Shown here: positions 36,828 to 45,104 of the stretch, one piece after another
Layout: each line of letters opens with the position of its first letter
How positions within the stretch are numbered: position 1 is the stretch's first letter
Origin: Legionella steigerwaltii
GTDB taxonomy: Bacteria > Pseudomonadota > Gammaproteobacteria > Legionellales > Legionellaceae
Length of the DNA stretch: 64,000 bases
Assembly (NCBI RefSeq): GCF_001468065.1
Contig: NZ_LNYZ01000013.1
Coordinates: forward strand, 365,118 to 429,117
Direction: 5' to 3'
Translations under genes and position numbers: made by a program
Notes under the pieces: model-generated
What the model saw: the letters and a program-made list of their open reading frames with translations, nothing else
Database searches by the model: none
What the model was told of the DNA's origin: nothing

Positions 36828-37580
36828 ATGAACAGCAAGAGTTCTTTAGTACTTGCGTTATCCACAAGTCTTGCAACTGCTGGTGCATTTGCAGGTGCTA
36901 TGGGTCCTTTAGTCCAAGAGCCTAGATGGTTTTGGGTAGGCACGCTCAGCGCGGGACCTGTTTGGGAAAGCGGGGGTAAAACGCAAACGTTCTATCTTAC
37001 ACCTGAGATTGAAAAGACTTATGCAGCAAATAAGTCAACACATGTGTTGTTTGATGGTGAGTTTTTTCTCGGTTTACAAAAAAAACTATCTCCAATGGCC
37101 CAGGGGCAGCTTGGTTTAGCAATTGCTGCCACCAGCAATGCGAACTTTTCTGGCATGATTTGGGATGACGCAGATCCTGAGTTTGACAATTTTGCTTACA
37201 GCTATAAAATCCAGCACACTCATGTTGCAGCCAAAGCAAAGCTTTTATTCGACCAAGGTTATTGGCTCATTCCCTGGATAAGTGGCAGTATCGGCGTTGG
37301 TTTTAACCGAGCTTACTCCTTTGATAACACCCCAACGATTTTTGAGGCGCTACCCAATCCTAATTTCGCATCTCATACAGAAACGACGTGTACCTATACG
37401 GTAGGTGCAGGCGTGCAAAAAGCCCTTAATGTCCATTGGCAGCTTGGGGTAGGTTATGAATTTGCAGACTGGGGTAAGAGCAATTTTGGTCGCGCTGCCG
37501 GGCAAACATTAAATAATGGACTGACTTTGAGTCACCTCTATACCAATGGTGTGTTATTTAACCTTACTTATCTTGCATGA
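36828..37580 (+). CDS. Outer-membrane beta-barrel protein
   Basis: The 250-residue protein has a signal peptide (cleaved after AGAFA). It then shows alternating-hydrophobicity strands rich in Gly/Tyr/Trp (LSAGPVWESGG, GSIGVGFNRAYSF, TVGAGVQKAL, WQLGVGYEFADWG) and ends in an aromatic/aliphatic strand (VLFNLTYLA). This is the pattern of a small eight- to ten-strand barrel of the kind found in many copies in Legionella genomes. It precedes the next gene by only 10 bases, so the two form an operon. It may be a surface adhesin or porin-like protein, but the role is not known. Confidence 0.75.
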   Translation: MNSKSSLVLALSTSLATAGAFAGAMGPLVQEPRWFWVGTLSAGPVWESGGKTQTFYLTPEIEKTYAANKSTHVLFDGEFFLGLQKKLSPMAQGQLGLAIAATSNANFSGMIWDDADPEFDNFAYSYKIQHTHVAAKAKLLFDQGYWLIPWISGSIGVGFNRAYSFDNTPTIFEALPNPNFASHTETTCTYTVGAGVQKALNVHWQLGVGYEFADWGKSNFGRAAGQTLNNGLTLSHLYTNGVLFNLTYLA

Positions 37581-37590
37581 GGATATGGAT

Positions 37591-39543
37591 ATGAAGAGTC
37601 GAATGTTTATCAATAAATTACTGACGGGGGTAGTGGCGTTTTTGATGATGGCAGTAGCCTATGCAGGTACTCCTTTATGGACATTTACACCGGATCCACA
37701 ATTTCCTCCTAAGGTATCTGTGAGCTCAACAGGTACTGCCACGGTGAAATACACAGTGACAAACAAATCAAAGAAAAAGCACACTTTAGTGATACAACCT
37801 CAAGAAGGAGTCAGTCAAACTCAGCCCTGTCAACTTGAGCCCAAGGGCTCTTCAAACTCCTCATGCACGCTTACCTTGACCATTACGGGAAGCGCATTGC
37901 CTTCTCATGGTATTTCAGGTGGCCCTGTTCTTTGTCAAACCAATCCTGATGGGACACCCAATCCCAGTCAGTGCTATCAACCAAGCTTGGCGAATAGCTT
38001 GAATATTACAATTTCAACTGCGACCTTGGTTTCGCTTACAGTGAATCCGCCTAATGCACAAGTCGTGCAAGGAACAACTCAGCAATTTACTGCTATGGGT
38101 ATTTTTTCTGATGCCAGTTCTCGGGATTTAACTTCTTCGGTAACCTGGTCCTCATCTAATAATTCAATTGCGACGGTTTCCAATACTTCAGGAAGCAACG
38201 GACTGGCCAACGGCATTACCTCGGGTACCGCGACCATCACAGCAATTTCGGGCTCTGTCTCGGGTACTGCTTATTTAAACGTGACGAATGCCACTTTGGT
38301 TTCGATTGCAGTCACCCCAGCTAATCCATCGATTAGTCAAGGCACAACAAAACAGTTTATTGCAACCGGGGCTTATTCTGATGGCACCATGCAAAACATT
38401 ACAAGTTCTGTGACCTGGTCTTCGTCTAATAATTCAATTGCGACGATTTCCAATGCACCAGGGAGTAATGGTCTTGCAACGGGAGTATCCGTTAGTTCGA
38501 CGGCAATAACCATCACAGCAACCATGGGCGCGGTTTCTGGGAATACGGGATTAACCGTCGTGGCAGCTCCCTTAACAACCTTGACCTCAAGTATCACCTC
38601 TTTAACACTTTCAGTAAACGATTCGACAAATGCTGCCGCGTTAACGGGCACGCCAAGAAGGATATTCATTATTAATTCAGGGTTTAGCCCTGCAATTAAT
38701 GTGACCTACAGCCTATCATCAGCATTGCCTATGGGTAGTAGTATATCTCCTCTAGAGTGTGGCGATATTCCAGCTAGGGGTACCTGTGAGCTCACTATTA
38801 CTCCTGGCAGCATGCCCACCGTCGCTTCAATAACACTGACCGTTTCCGGGGGTAATACCAATACGCTAACACCTCAAATCAACATACTGACTTATGCTAG
38901 TGTGTATCAGGGAGGGTATGTTTTTTCTGTAGATGATACAACTCCTGATACAGGAAGCATTAGTGGTAAGGTGGCTTCTCTTGTGGACCAGGCCAGTAGT
39001 ATCATCTGGAGCTCAAACAGCTCTGGAACTTATGATGGTGGCATCAGTATTTGGGGTATAGCGGATAATTCTACTGCAACAAGTCCGTCTCCTAATGCAA
39101 CTTCCCCAGTAGGCCAAACTGCCACACAATACACCGGTCAATTGAACTGTGCTGGCAAAACGGATGGCTCCTGTGATACCAATAATATATATGTGTATTA
39201 TCAAAATGATGCAACCAATGCGCCAATTAATCTCTCATATTATGCTGCAGGGTTATGCAAGGAAGCGATCAATGGTTATGCCGATTGGTATTTGCCAGCG
39301 ATTTGTGAGATGGGGTATGGTTTCTGTGGTTTCAGCACTAATCCTACGCTGCAAAATATGCAATCCAATCTTGTGGATTTTAATAATCTACACTTGCTTT
39401 CTGGCAGTTACTGGAGCTCTACCGAGTTCTCGAGCATCCCTCAGACCGGCGCGTTTCTCCAAATTTTCAACTTCAGTGGTGGTACCCAGCGCGGCGACTT
39501 TAAGAACGTTCACTACGGTGTTCGCTGTGTGAGGGGCTTTTAA
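37591..39543 (+). CDS. Secreted protein with two BIG2 Ig-like domains and DUF1566-like end
   Basis: The 650-residue protein begins with a signal peptide (cleavage after AYA) and a Thr/Ser-rich beta domain. Two tandem BIG2-type domains then follow at about residues 155-240 and 245-325, with repeated VTWSSSNNSIATVSN units. The last 200 residues end with the DUF1566/Lcl-type pattern WYLPAICEMGY ... YWSSTEFS ... GVRCVRGF, a fold of secreted, often collagen- or surface-binding proteins. The ATG at 37591 has GAGG eight bases upstream; earlier frame starts lie inside the preceding gene. It forms an operon with the barrel protein. Confidence 0.8.
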   Translation: MKSRMFINKLLTGVVAFLMMAVAYAGTPLWTFTPDPQFPPKVSVSSTGTATVKYTVTNKSKKKHTLVIQPQEGVSQTQPCQLEPKGSSNSSCTLTLTITGSALPSHGISGGPVLCQTNPDGTPNPSQCYQPSLANSLNITISTATLVSLTVNPPNAQVVQGTTQQFTAMGIFSDASSRDLTSSVTWSSSNNSIATVSNTSGSNGLANGITSGTATITAISGSVSGTAYLNVTNATLVSIAVTPANPSISQGTTKQFIATGAYSDGTMQNITSSVTWSSSNNSIATISNAPGSNGLATGVSVSSTAITITATMGAVSGNTGLTVVAAPLTTLTSSITSLTLSVNDSTNAAALTGTPRRIFIINSGFSPAINVTYSLSSALPMGSSISPLECGDIPARGTCELTITPGSMPTVASITLTVSGGNTNTLTPQINILTYASVYQGGYVFSVDDTTPDTGSISGKVASLVDQASSIIWSSNSSGTYDGGISIWGIADNSTATSPSPNATSPVGQTATQYTGQLNCAGKTDGSCDTNNIYVYYQNDATNAPINLSYYAAGLCKEAINGYADWYLPAICEMGYGFCGFSTNPTLQNMQSNLVDFNNLHLLSGSYWSSTEFSSIPQTGAFLQIFNFSGGTQRGDFKNVHYGVRCVRGF

Positions 39544-39568
39544 TCCATAAATACCAACTGGATCAACA

Positions 39569-39590
39569 GGGACGGACCCGGACCGTCCCC
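39569..39590. repeat. GC-rich dyad, third copy of a repeat family
   Basis: The sequence reads GGGACGGACC then CGGACCGTCCCC and pairs with itself. It lies between the convergent secreted-protein gene and the next minus-strand gene and may end both transcripts. It shares its core with the inverted pair at 42753-42915. Confidence 0.55.
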
Positions 39591-39609
39591 ATCTCATTAC
39601 TGCTTATTT

Positions 39610-41220
39610 TTATTCAAGTGAAAGATTAAAATCGCTTCGTTCCTCTGAAGCTTGACGATTTCTTTCGGACTCGTAACGATTAAATAATGTTGCTCTATTT
39701 CCACTAATCACATGTATTTTTTTGAGAACATCTTCTGAAGTGGGCAATTCAATGTCTTTAGTCATCGAAAAACAACCTCCTGCATAATGCATGACTGAAT
39801 CATCGCTACTTACTTTTGGAGGAATACCCGCATGCACCTCATTCCCCGGAAAAGATAAAGAATCCCCACAAATATGTGTTGCTAAATTTTTTTCGGGTTG
39901 TGCGGCTAAGGGAGCACCAATACAGGTGTTAACTTCTATGGTCCTTCCATGCACATTAATCGTTTTGGTTTTACTTCTATGTCCTATTAATAAAGCATAT
40001 TCGCGATCTGCAGGATCACTGAATTTATCAAGTGCGGAAGGAAAATTCATTAGATTAATTTTTTTAATTTTTGGTAAATCAAGTTCGGTGAGTGTTTCTT
40101 CCAATGCTTCATAAAATGCACGCTCCATAGGATATAATAACTCTTGAATGGCAAATGCACCCAAACTCATCCCTTTAACTGCAAGTGTTCCTTCTTCGCT
40201 TAAATTGATATCAGCAAGAAGTAATAATTGACGCAGGTTATGTTTTAAACGGGTTTTATAAGCATCAACATAAAAAAGACCTTTACCAAATACGGGACTA
40301 TAAAAAGCTATTGTATTCGATTGGGACTTATCTAAACCTGATAAGGCATTATCCTCTCCGTATATAACAGAAAGTGCAGAGTTAAATCCAGGTTGTTGCA
40401 CTGCTAAAGCTTGGCGTGATGCGAAATGAGCGGCCTCTCCCTTTGAGTTTTCAAAACGGACGCACGCTAATACATCATATTGTAAACTAAGGCAATTCCG
40501 GAACTCTGGCGCTGCAAGATAACTTATCGATACAGGATAGGGATGGGCATTATTCCATTCATCGAATAGACTTCCTCCTTGTAAATTAAGGGCATGAAGA
40601 ATGGGGGAGAACTCTGTTCTTCTCCCATCTGAAAGAGGTAGAAAATATGCATGTGGTACAATTAAAGGGCTTACAGCAGCTTCTTCCAGAGATAAATACT
40701 CTTTATAAACCAAATCATCCTCAGCTGTACCAATGGATTCTAATAAATTTCGAGCAGACTTGTATTTTTCTTTTCTCTTTTGATATGCTTCAGCGAATTC
40801 AGTAGTATGTTCACGCGGCATTACGAGTCGACCATCCGAATATATCGCCTTAAATTTTTTGGTTACTAATCGGGATAAAAAACCAGGGTACTTCATTTCT
40901 TTATATAAATTACCAAGCGGAGAATTTTCCTTCTGCTTCGCTAAAAAAAATCGTTTTAGGACCTCATTATGATCTTCGAGGATATAAAACCTATTTGAGT
41001 CATGAAGTTGTTGAATTAATTTTAATTCTTCTCCCTCAATATTCATGTCTTTAAGTTCCAGTTTTGTTAAGGAATTTCGCATGATTGGAGCTAAAGGATG
41101 CTGTAGTGGTGAAAAAGGAAATATTTTTTGTACGCTTCTGGGAATAGCTTTGGTCATTTGAAGATTTGTACCCAGTTTCGTCCTTAATGAGGAAACATTT
41201 TTATGTATCATGCGCATCAC
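39610..41220 (-). CDS. Unrecognised 536-residue protein, effector candidate
   Basis: No signal peptide or membrane segment is present. The N-terminal 150 residues are basic and helical. The centre and C-terminal half look like a compact alpha/beta domain with strands (KINLMNFPSALDKF, YALLIGHRSK) and a Gly-rich stretch (THICGDSLSFPGNEVHAG, MHYAGGCFSM) of the kind used to bind phosphate or nucleotide. I cannot name a family. It sits 110 bases downstream of another unknown gene on the same strand, with a terminator between them. Effector status is inferred from neighbourhood. Confidence 0.62.
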   Translation of the reverse strand: MMRMIHKNVSSLRTKLGTNLQMTKAIPRSVQKIFPFSPLQHPLAPIMRNSLTKLELKDMNIEGEELKLIQQLHDSNRFYILEDHNEVLKRFFLAKQKENSPLGNLYKEMKYPGFLSRLVTKKFKAIYSDGRLVMPREHTTEFAEAYQKRKEKYKSARNLLESIGTAEDDLVYKEYLSLEEAAVSPLIVPHAYFLPLSDGRRTEFSPILHALNLQGGSLFDEWNNAHPYPVSISYLAAPEFRNCLSLQYDVLACVRFENSKGEAAHFASRQALAVQQPGFNSALSVIYGEDNALSGLDKSQSNTIAFYSPVFGKGLFYVDAYKTRLKHNLRQLLLLADINLSEEGTLAVKGMSLGAFAIQELLYPMERAFYEALEETLTELDLPKIKKINLMNFPSALDKFSDPADREYALLIGHRSKTKTINVHGRTIEVNTCIGAPLAAQPEKNLATHICGDSLSFPGNEVHAGIPPKVSSDDSVMHYAGGCFSMTKDIELPTSEDVLKKIHVISGNRATLFNRYESERNRQASEERSDFNLSLE

Positions 41221-41280
41221 TTTATCCTTGTCTGGTATGAAATTGGTCGTTATTTTAACTTAATTTAAATATTTTGTTCC

Positions 41281-41320
41281 AATTAAAAAATTAAAGCCTT
41301 GAGGAGACACAAGGCTTTAA
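41281..41320 (-). terminator. Rho-independent terminator
   Basis: TTAAAGCCTTG and CAAGGCTTTAA form a perfect 11-bp stem with an 8-base loop, ten bases past the stop codon at 41330. The minus-strand RNA then reads TTTTTTAATT. This is the clearest intrinsic terminator in the window. Confidence 0.8.
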
Positions 41321-41329
41321 TTAAAGTTA

Positions 41330-42556
41330 TTAAGACAACACTTGGATTCTTGGCTTGTCTTGTTCAATACATTGTTCTAAGCCTGTTTGACAAATTAAAT
41401 CCTTATTTTTCCTAAGAACGCATTCAGTGAGGTAATTCAATGCACAAGGAATCTCCCCATTTTTTATCTGATCTAAAGTGAGTGTCGGATCCTTTTCAAA
41501 TAATGGAGCAAGACAGATTGTTGCTTGAACATTCGAGATAGCAATTGTAAGTACTCCACCACTTTTTGCTGGCACTTCAAGAGTAAAACCATCTTTATGT
41601 GCAGAAATACAAGTATACGTTTTAGGAGCTACCTCATTTGCCACACTAACCCATAAATCTCTTTCATAAAGCGGTAAACCCAATAATTCAGACTGCTTTT
41701 TCAAAATGTTTTTATATTTAGCATACAGTTCATCTGCTTTTAAGATATCTATATTTTGGGAATTTTCGCTGACGTAGGTGGCAAAATCATCAAAAGCGAT
41801 TACTTTATCAATCTCGAGTTGCTGATATTGTTTCATCTTCTCGGATGGGATAATGCTTAGCTCAAATATGGATTGTCCTGTGACATCAATTTTTTTTGCT
41901 TGAGTTAAATCATCAACGTGAATCATATTGGATGATTTTTGATTTATGATGATACAATGATTCATCGGAAAACTTAGATGAGGCACTATCGTTTCACATT
42001 GATATGAAAATATAGAGGTACCATACTCCTCTCCATCCAAGGCGATATCATATTCAACATCCCATGCGTCGTTACATAAAACTTTGTATGCCGCACCAAT
42101 TAATGCAATGCCCGGAAATTTTGATTTTTTTGCTGCATCAAGTCCAAAACCTAGAGCAACACTAGGACAATAGGTAAATGAATGGGCTACTTTTGTGTTT
42201 CCTTTAATTATAGAGAAACCATTAACATGCGCATCCATAAGCTCTCTTTTGAGCACAGGACTTAAATCTTCAGTACAGGTAAGTCCTTTAGCTTTCAAAA
42301 AGCGAGCAAGACTAGGGCGCATTGCCCTTACTCCTAATCCTGGGTAGTCTAAACTACCAAGACAATGTTCTACTGAGAATCCTCTGAAAATTGTGGGCTT
42401 GTTTTCTGCAATCAAGCGAATACCATGTTTTTGTTTAAAAAGTCGTAAAGCCGAGACATTATGGGAGTCATAAGCTGCTCCAACAATTCGAAGACTATTA
42501 TGAGTAGCACTACGTTCGAAAAAGCTACCCGGATTCAACCACATTTTTAGTTTCAT
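41330..42556 (-). CDS. Unknown protein with ADP-ribosyltransferase-like motifs
   Basis: The 408-residue protein has no signal peptide. Three features appear in the order expected of R-S-E-class ADP-ribosyltransferases: TIFRGF with Arg58, HSFTYCPSVALGFG with a Ser-x-Thr at 126-128 followed at the usual spacing by Ala and Phe, and YQCETIVP with Gln186-x-Glu188 (a QxE of the type seen in C3-like toxins). An enzyme of this kind would transfer ADP-ribose from NAD to a host protein. The match is by eye, and the strands around the motifs are diverged. The start at 42556 follows AAGGGG at normal spacing. Confidence 0.5.
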   Translation of the reverse strand: MKLKMWLNPGSFFERSATHNSLRIVGAAYDSHNVSALRLFKQKHGIRLIAENKPTIFRGFSVEHCLGSLDYPGLGVRAMRPSLARFLKAKGLTCTEDLSPVLKRELMDAHVNGFSIIKGNTKVAHSFTYCPSVALGFGLDAAKKSKFPGIALIGAAYKVLCNDAWDVEYDIALDGEEYGTSIFSYQCETIVPHLSFPMNHCIIINQKSSNMIHVDDLTQAKKIDVTGQSIFELSIIPSEKMKQYQQLEIDKVIAFDDFATYVSENSQNIDILKADELYAKYKNILKKQSELLGLPLYERDLWVSVANEVAPKTYTCISAHKDGFTLEVPAKSGGVLTIAISNVQATICLAPLFEKDPTLTLDQIKNGEIPCALNYLTECVLRKNKDLICQTGLEQCIEQDKPRIQVLS

Positions 42557-42752
42557 CTTTAACACCCCTTAATATCAATATGTAATCTGAATCTCTAGAC
42601 ATGGTGAAAAACTACATATCTAATAATCCGTGTTAATAGATTACAAAATTTACATTAAAGTAAAATTAAAGACAGATAGAAAAAATATTATACACGCCAT
42701 AAATAAATTTATAGCTATTACTTAGATGAAGTATCGAAAAGGAAACTATGGT

Positions 42753-42915
42753 GGGGACGGTCCGGGACGGACCCCTACAGAAAGTAGCAAATATCAAATA
42801 AATCTGAGCAGGATATCAGAAAAATCCAGTCCTTATGTAATAACCAGTCCCTTTTGTTGTAGGGATTAATAGCAATTTGTTTCTTTTTTATAGGGGTCCG
42901 TCCCGGACCGTCCCC
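42753..42915. repeat. Inverted-repeat element with perfect 25-base ends
   Basis: The 25-base ends (42753-42777 and 42891-42915) are exact reverse complements, start GGGGACGGTCCGG, and enclose 113 bases of AT-rich DNA that code for nothing. The layout is that of a small non-autonomous palindromic or MITE-like element. The surrounding gap 42557-42998 has no supported gene. Confidence 0.65.
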
Positions 42916-42998
42916 CTGTTGAGTGTTTGTGAAACCAAAATAATGACCTGCTTTGCGGATCAGTTAAAACAAGTCCGAAAGAAAAAGAGGATAAAGGG

Positions 42999-44582
42999 CT
43001 AAAATGTTAAAGCCCGAGAACACCTGACTCCATTCTGATTGTCCTTGCCGGTGATGAGCTGATCGTTTCCACCACCGGAGGCAAATAAGTTATACCATGC
43101 ACCGACCTGTGCACCGAATGCGGCTTCAGTGGAGCTCCAGTAGACGCCTACAGGAGTACTAAAACCACTAATATCTATTAAGCTAGATTGGATGTTTTGC
43201 AACGTCGGTGTAGTTGAAGTGCCGCAGGAAGGAAAACTGACTCCATAACCCATCTCACAAATCGCGGGCAGGTACCAATCGGAATAATTAGCAATCGTTT
43301 GCTTGCATAATCCTGCGGCATAGTAAGCAATATTGGTTGGTCCTGCAGATGCCATAAAGAGAGCGGAGCCTCCGTTTCCTAGTGTATTATTGGTAATGAA
43401 TTGATTATAAAATGTTAGGATATTACCTGTATTACAGGCACCATCGGTGCTTCCATTGCACATGGAAAAGAATGCAGCGGTAAAAGGGTTTGAATTGGTG
43501 TAGGTACTTGCAAAAAAGGAAGCAAATATGGCATACGTGGGTGAGCCGGTTGAGGACGTGGATGTCTGATCAATTCCAGGAAGTGTATCATAGCTTACAT
43601 CAACAATGTCAGAACCCCCACTTCCCCCACCAGTGCCTCCATTTGAGGTCCATACAATACCATTTGGAAAAGGAAGGGCTTGGTCGGATGTTGTGACGAC
43701 TTTACCGCCCACACTGCCTGTACTGGGCGTTGTGTCATCTAAAGCATAGACATAACCACCTTGATAAATACAGCCATAGCTCAATACTACAATATGGCTC
43801 GTTACTGCCGTGGCAACATTAGTGGCGCTCACTGTAATCGTGTCTGGTGTCGGCGCAATCCCTGTATTGCAGCTCGATGTGGCATTGCTACCTGGGTTAA
43901 TTGTAATAGTACATGCATCACCTGCAGCTAAAGTAGTTCCGCAGGTGGATGTCGCTGTAGTTGTTAGTGTTCCTCCTGGCCAGGTCGGATAGGCAATGGT
44001 TAAGCCAGTAGCCTCATTTGTTCCGGTGTTTTTAATCGTAATTTGTCGTGCATTTCCCGTTAGGGCTGAGTTGAGTGATGGATTATTGACTGATAGTGCC
44101 AATATGGATGGAGACGGAATACTGGTACTTAATGTCGTAGCGCCTGGTTTGGTTGTACGCGTAATAACCAAAGTGTCACCGGGGCTTGGTTGATAGCATT
44201 GATTAGGATTTGGGGTGCCATTAGCTTGGCACAGAATAGGCCCTCCTGAGACAGTATTTGCAGGCAAGGCACTCCCATTAATGCTTAAGGTAAGTGTGCA
44301 CGTGGGGTTAGGGTTTGTAGGGCTTTTAGCCGCAAGCACGCACGGACCTCCTGACTGGCTAATTCCAGTTGGGGTCTTGGCGGAAAGCACTAACTGGTGT
44401 GGTTTTTTTGAGTTATTGGTTACGGTGTAGCTTACCGTAGCTGTTCCCATAGCGCTCACGGTCACCACAGGGCTTCCATTGGGGCTGAAACTCCATACAG
44501 GAATGCCTGCATGGATTGTTGTTGTGATAATACAAAAGACACCTAAGCTAAATCCTTGATTCGTTAAACATAATCGTTTCAT
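42999..44582 (-). CDS. Secreted DUF1566-like protein, related to 37591-39543
   Basis: The 527-residue protein has a signal peptide and shares with the plus-strand gene the N-terminal beta domain (TATVSYTVTNNSKKPHQLVL, GGPILCQ, NQCYQPS) and the C-terminal end (YAAGLCKQTI, DWYLPAICEMGYG, YWSSTE, NGVRCSR). The BIG2 pair is missing, and a Gly/Thr-rich central region replaces it. AAGGAT before the ATG at 44582 fixes the start. The two genes face each other across the unknown genes, which suggests a duplication with inversion. Confidence 0.8.
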   Translation of the reverse strand: MKRLCLTNQGFSLGVFCIITTTIHAGIPVWSFSPNGSPVVTVSAMGTATVSYTVTNNSKKPHQLVLSAKTPTGISQSGGPCVLAAKSPTNPNPTCTLTLSINGSALPANTVSGGPILCQANGTPNPNQCYQPSPGDTLVITRTTKPGATTLSTSIPSPSILALSVNNPSLNSALTGNARQITIKNTGTNEATGLTIAYPTWPGGTLTTTATSTCGTTLAAGDACTITINPGSNATSSCNTGIAPTPDTITVSATNVATAVTSHIVVLSYGCIYQGGYVYALDDTTPSTGSVGGKVVTTSDQALPFPNGIVWTSNGGTGGGSGGSDIVDVSYDTLPGIDQTSTSSTGSPTYAIFASFFASTYTNSNPFTAAFFSMCNGSTDGACNTGNILTFYNQFITNNTLGNGGSALFMASAGPTNIAYYAAGLCKQTIANYSDWYLPAICEMGYGVSFPSCGTSTTPTLQNIQSSLIDISGFSTPVGVYWSSTEAAFGAQVGAWYNLFASGGGNDQLITGKDNQNGVRCSRALTF

Positions 44583-44872
44583 ATTTATATCCTTATGCAA
44601 TATAGGTGAGGTTAAATAAAAACCGTTGGTGTAGAGGTGATTCAGGGCTAATCCCCCGTTGAGTGTTTATAATAATACCAGCGATTTAAAGATTACAGCA
44701 GTATCTGGAGACATGCATAGTATAAACCGAGTTACTTTGGCTCTGATGTCTTTGTTTGGTTATGATTTCATGCCGCGGTTCGCCAAAATAAACAGAAAAG
44801 CTGACAAAAAAAATGACTGTCGCACGTAGAGCTAGAACGGCCCCGCTGTCTTCGGAATAGACCCTTATTTAT

Positions 44873-44949
44873 TGGCGTCCCGGAGAGGATTTGAACCTCC
44901 GACCTGCCCCTTAGGAGGGGGCTGCGCTATCCAGCTGTGCCACCGGGAC
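44873..44949 (-). tRNA. tRNA-Arg (anticodon CCU)
   Basis: The minus strand folds into a full cloverleaf. The acceptor arm is GTCCCGG with CCGGGAC, the anticodon stem GCCCC/GGGGC encloses loop CTCCTAA (anticodon CCT, reading AGG), the variable loop is AGGTC, and the T-arm GGAGG-TTCAAAT-CCTCT follows. The discriminator is G and the CCA end is encoded. The D-stem has one mismatch. It is divergent from the ABC transporter gene. tRNA genes like this are common integration sites. Confidence 0.93.
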
Positions 44950-45104
44950 TTTGATTGACGGCGTAAGTCTACCGTTATCCTTGAAAAATAACAACTTCAG
45001 CATGTTGTGATCATTTTGATTTAAGATGAAAAATGAGTTAATTATGAGCATTATGAGTGTTTATTATGGTATACTAGAATGCCATTTTATTTTGAGTATG
45101 CGTA

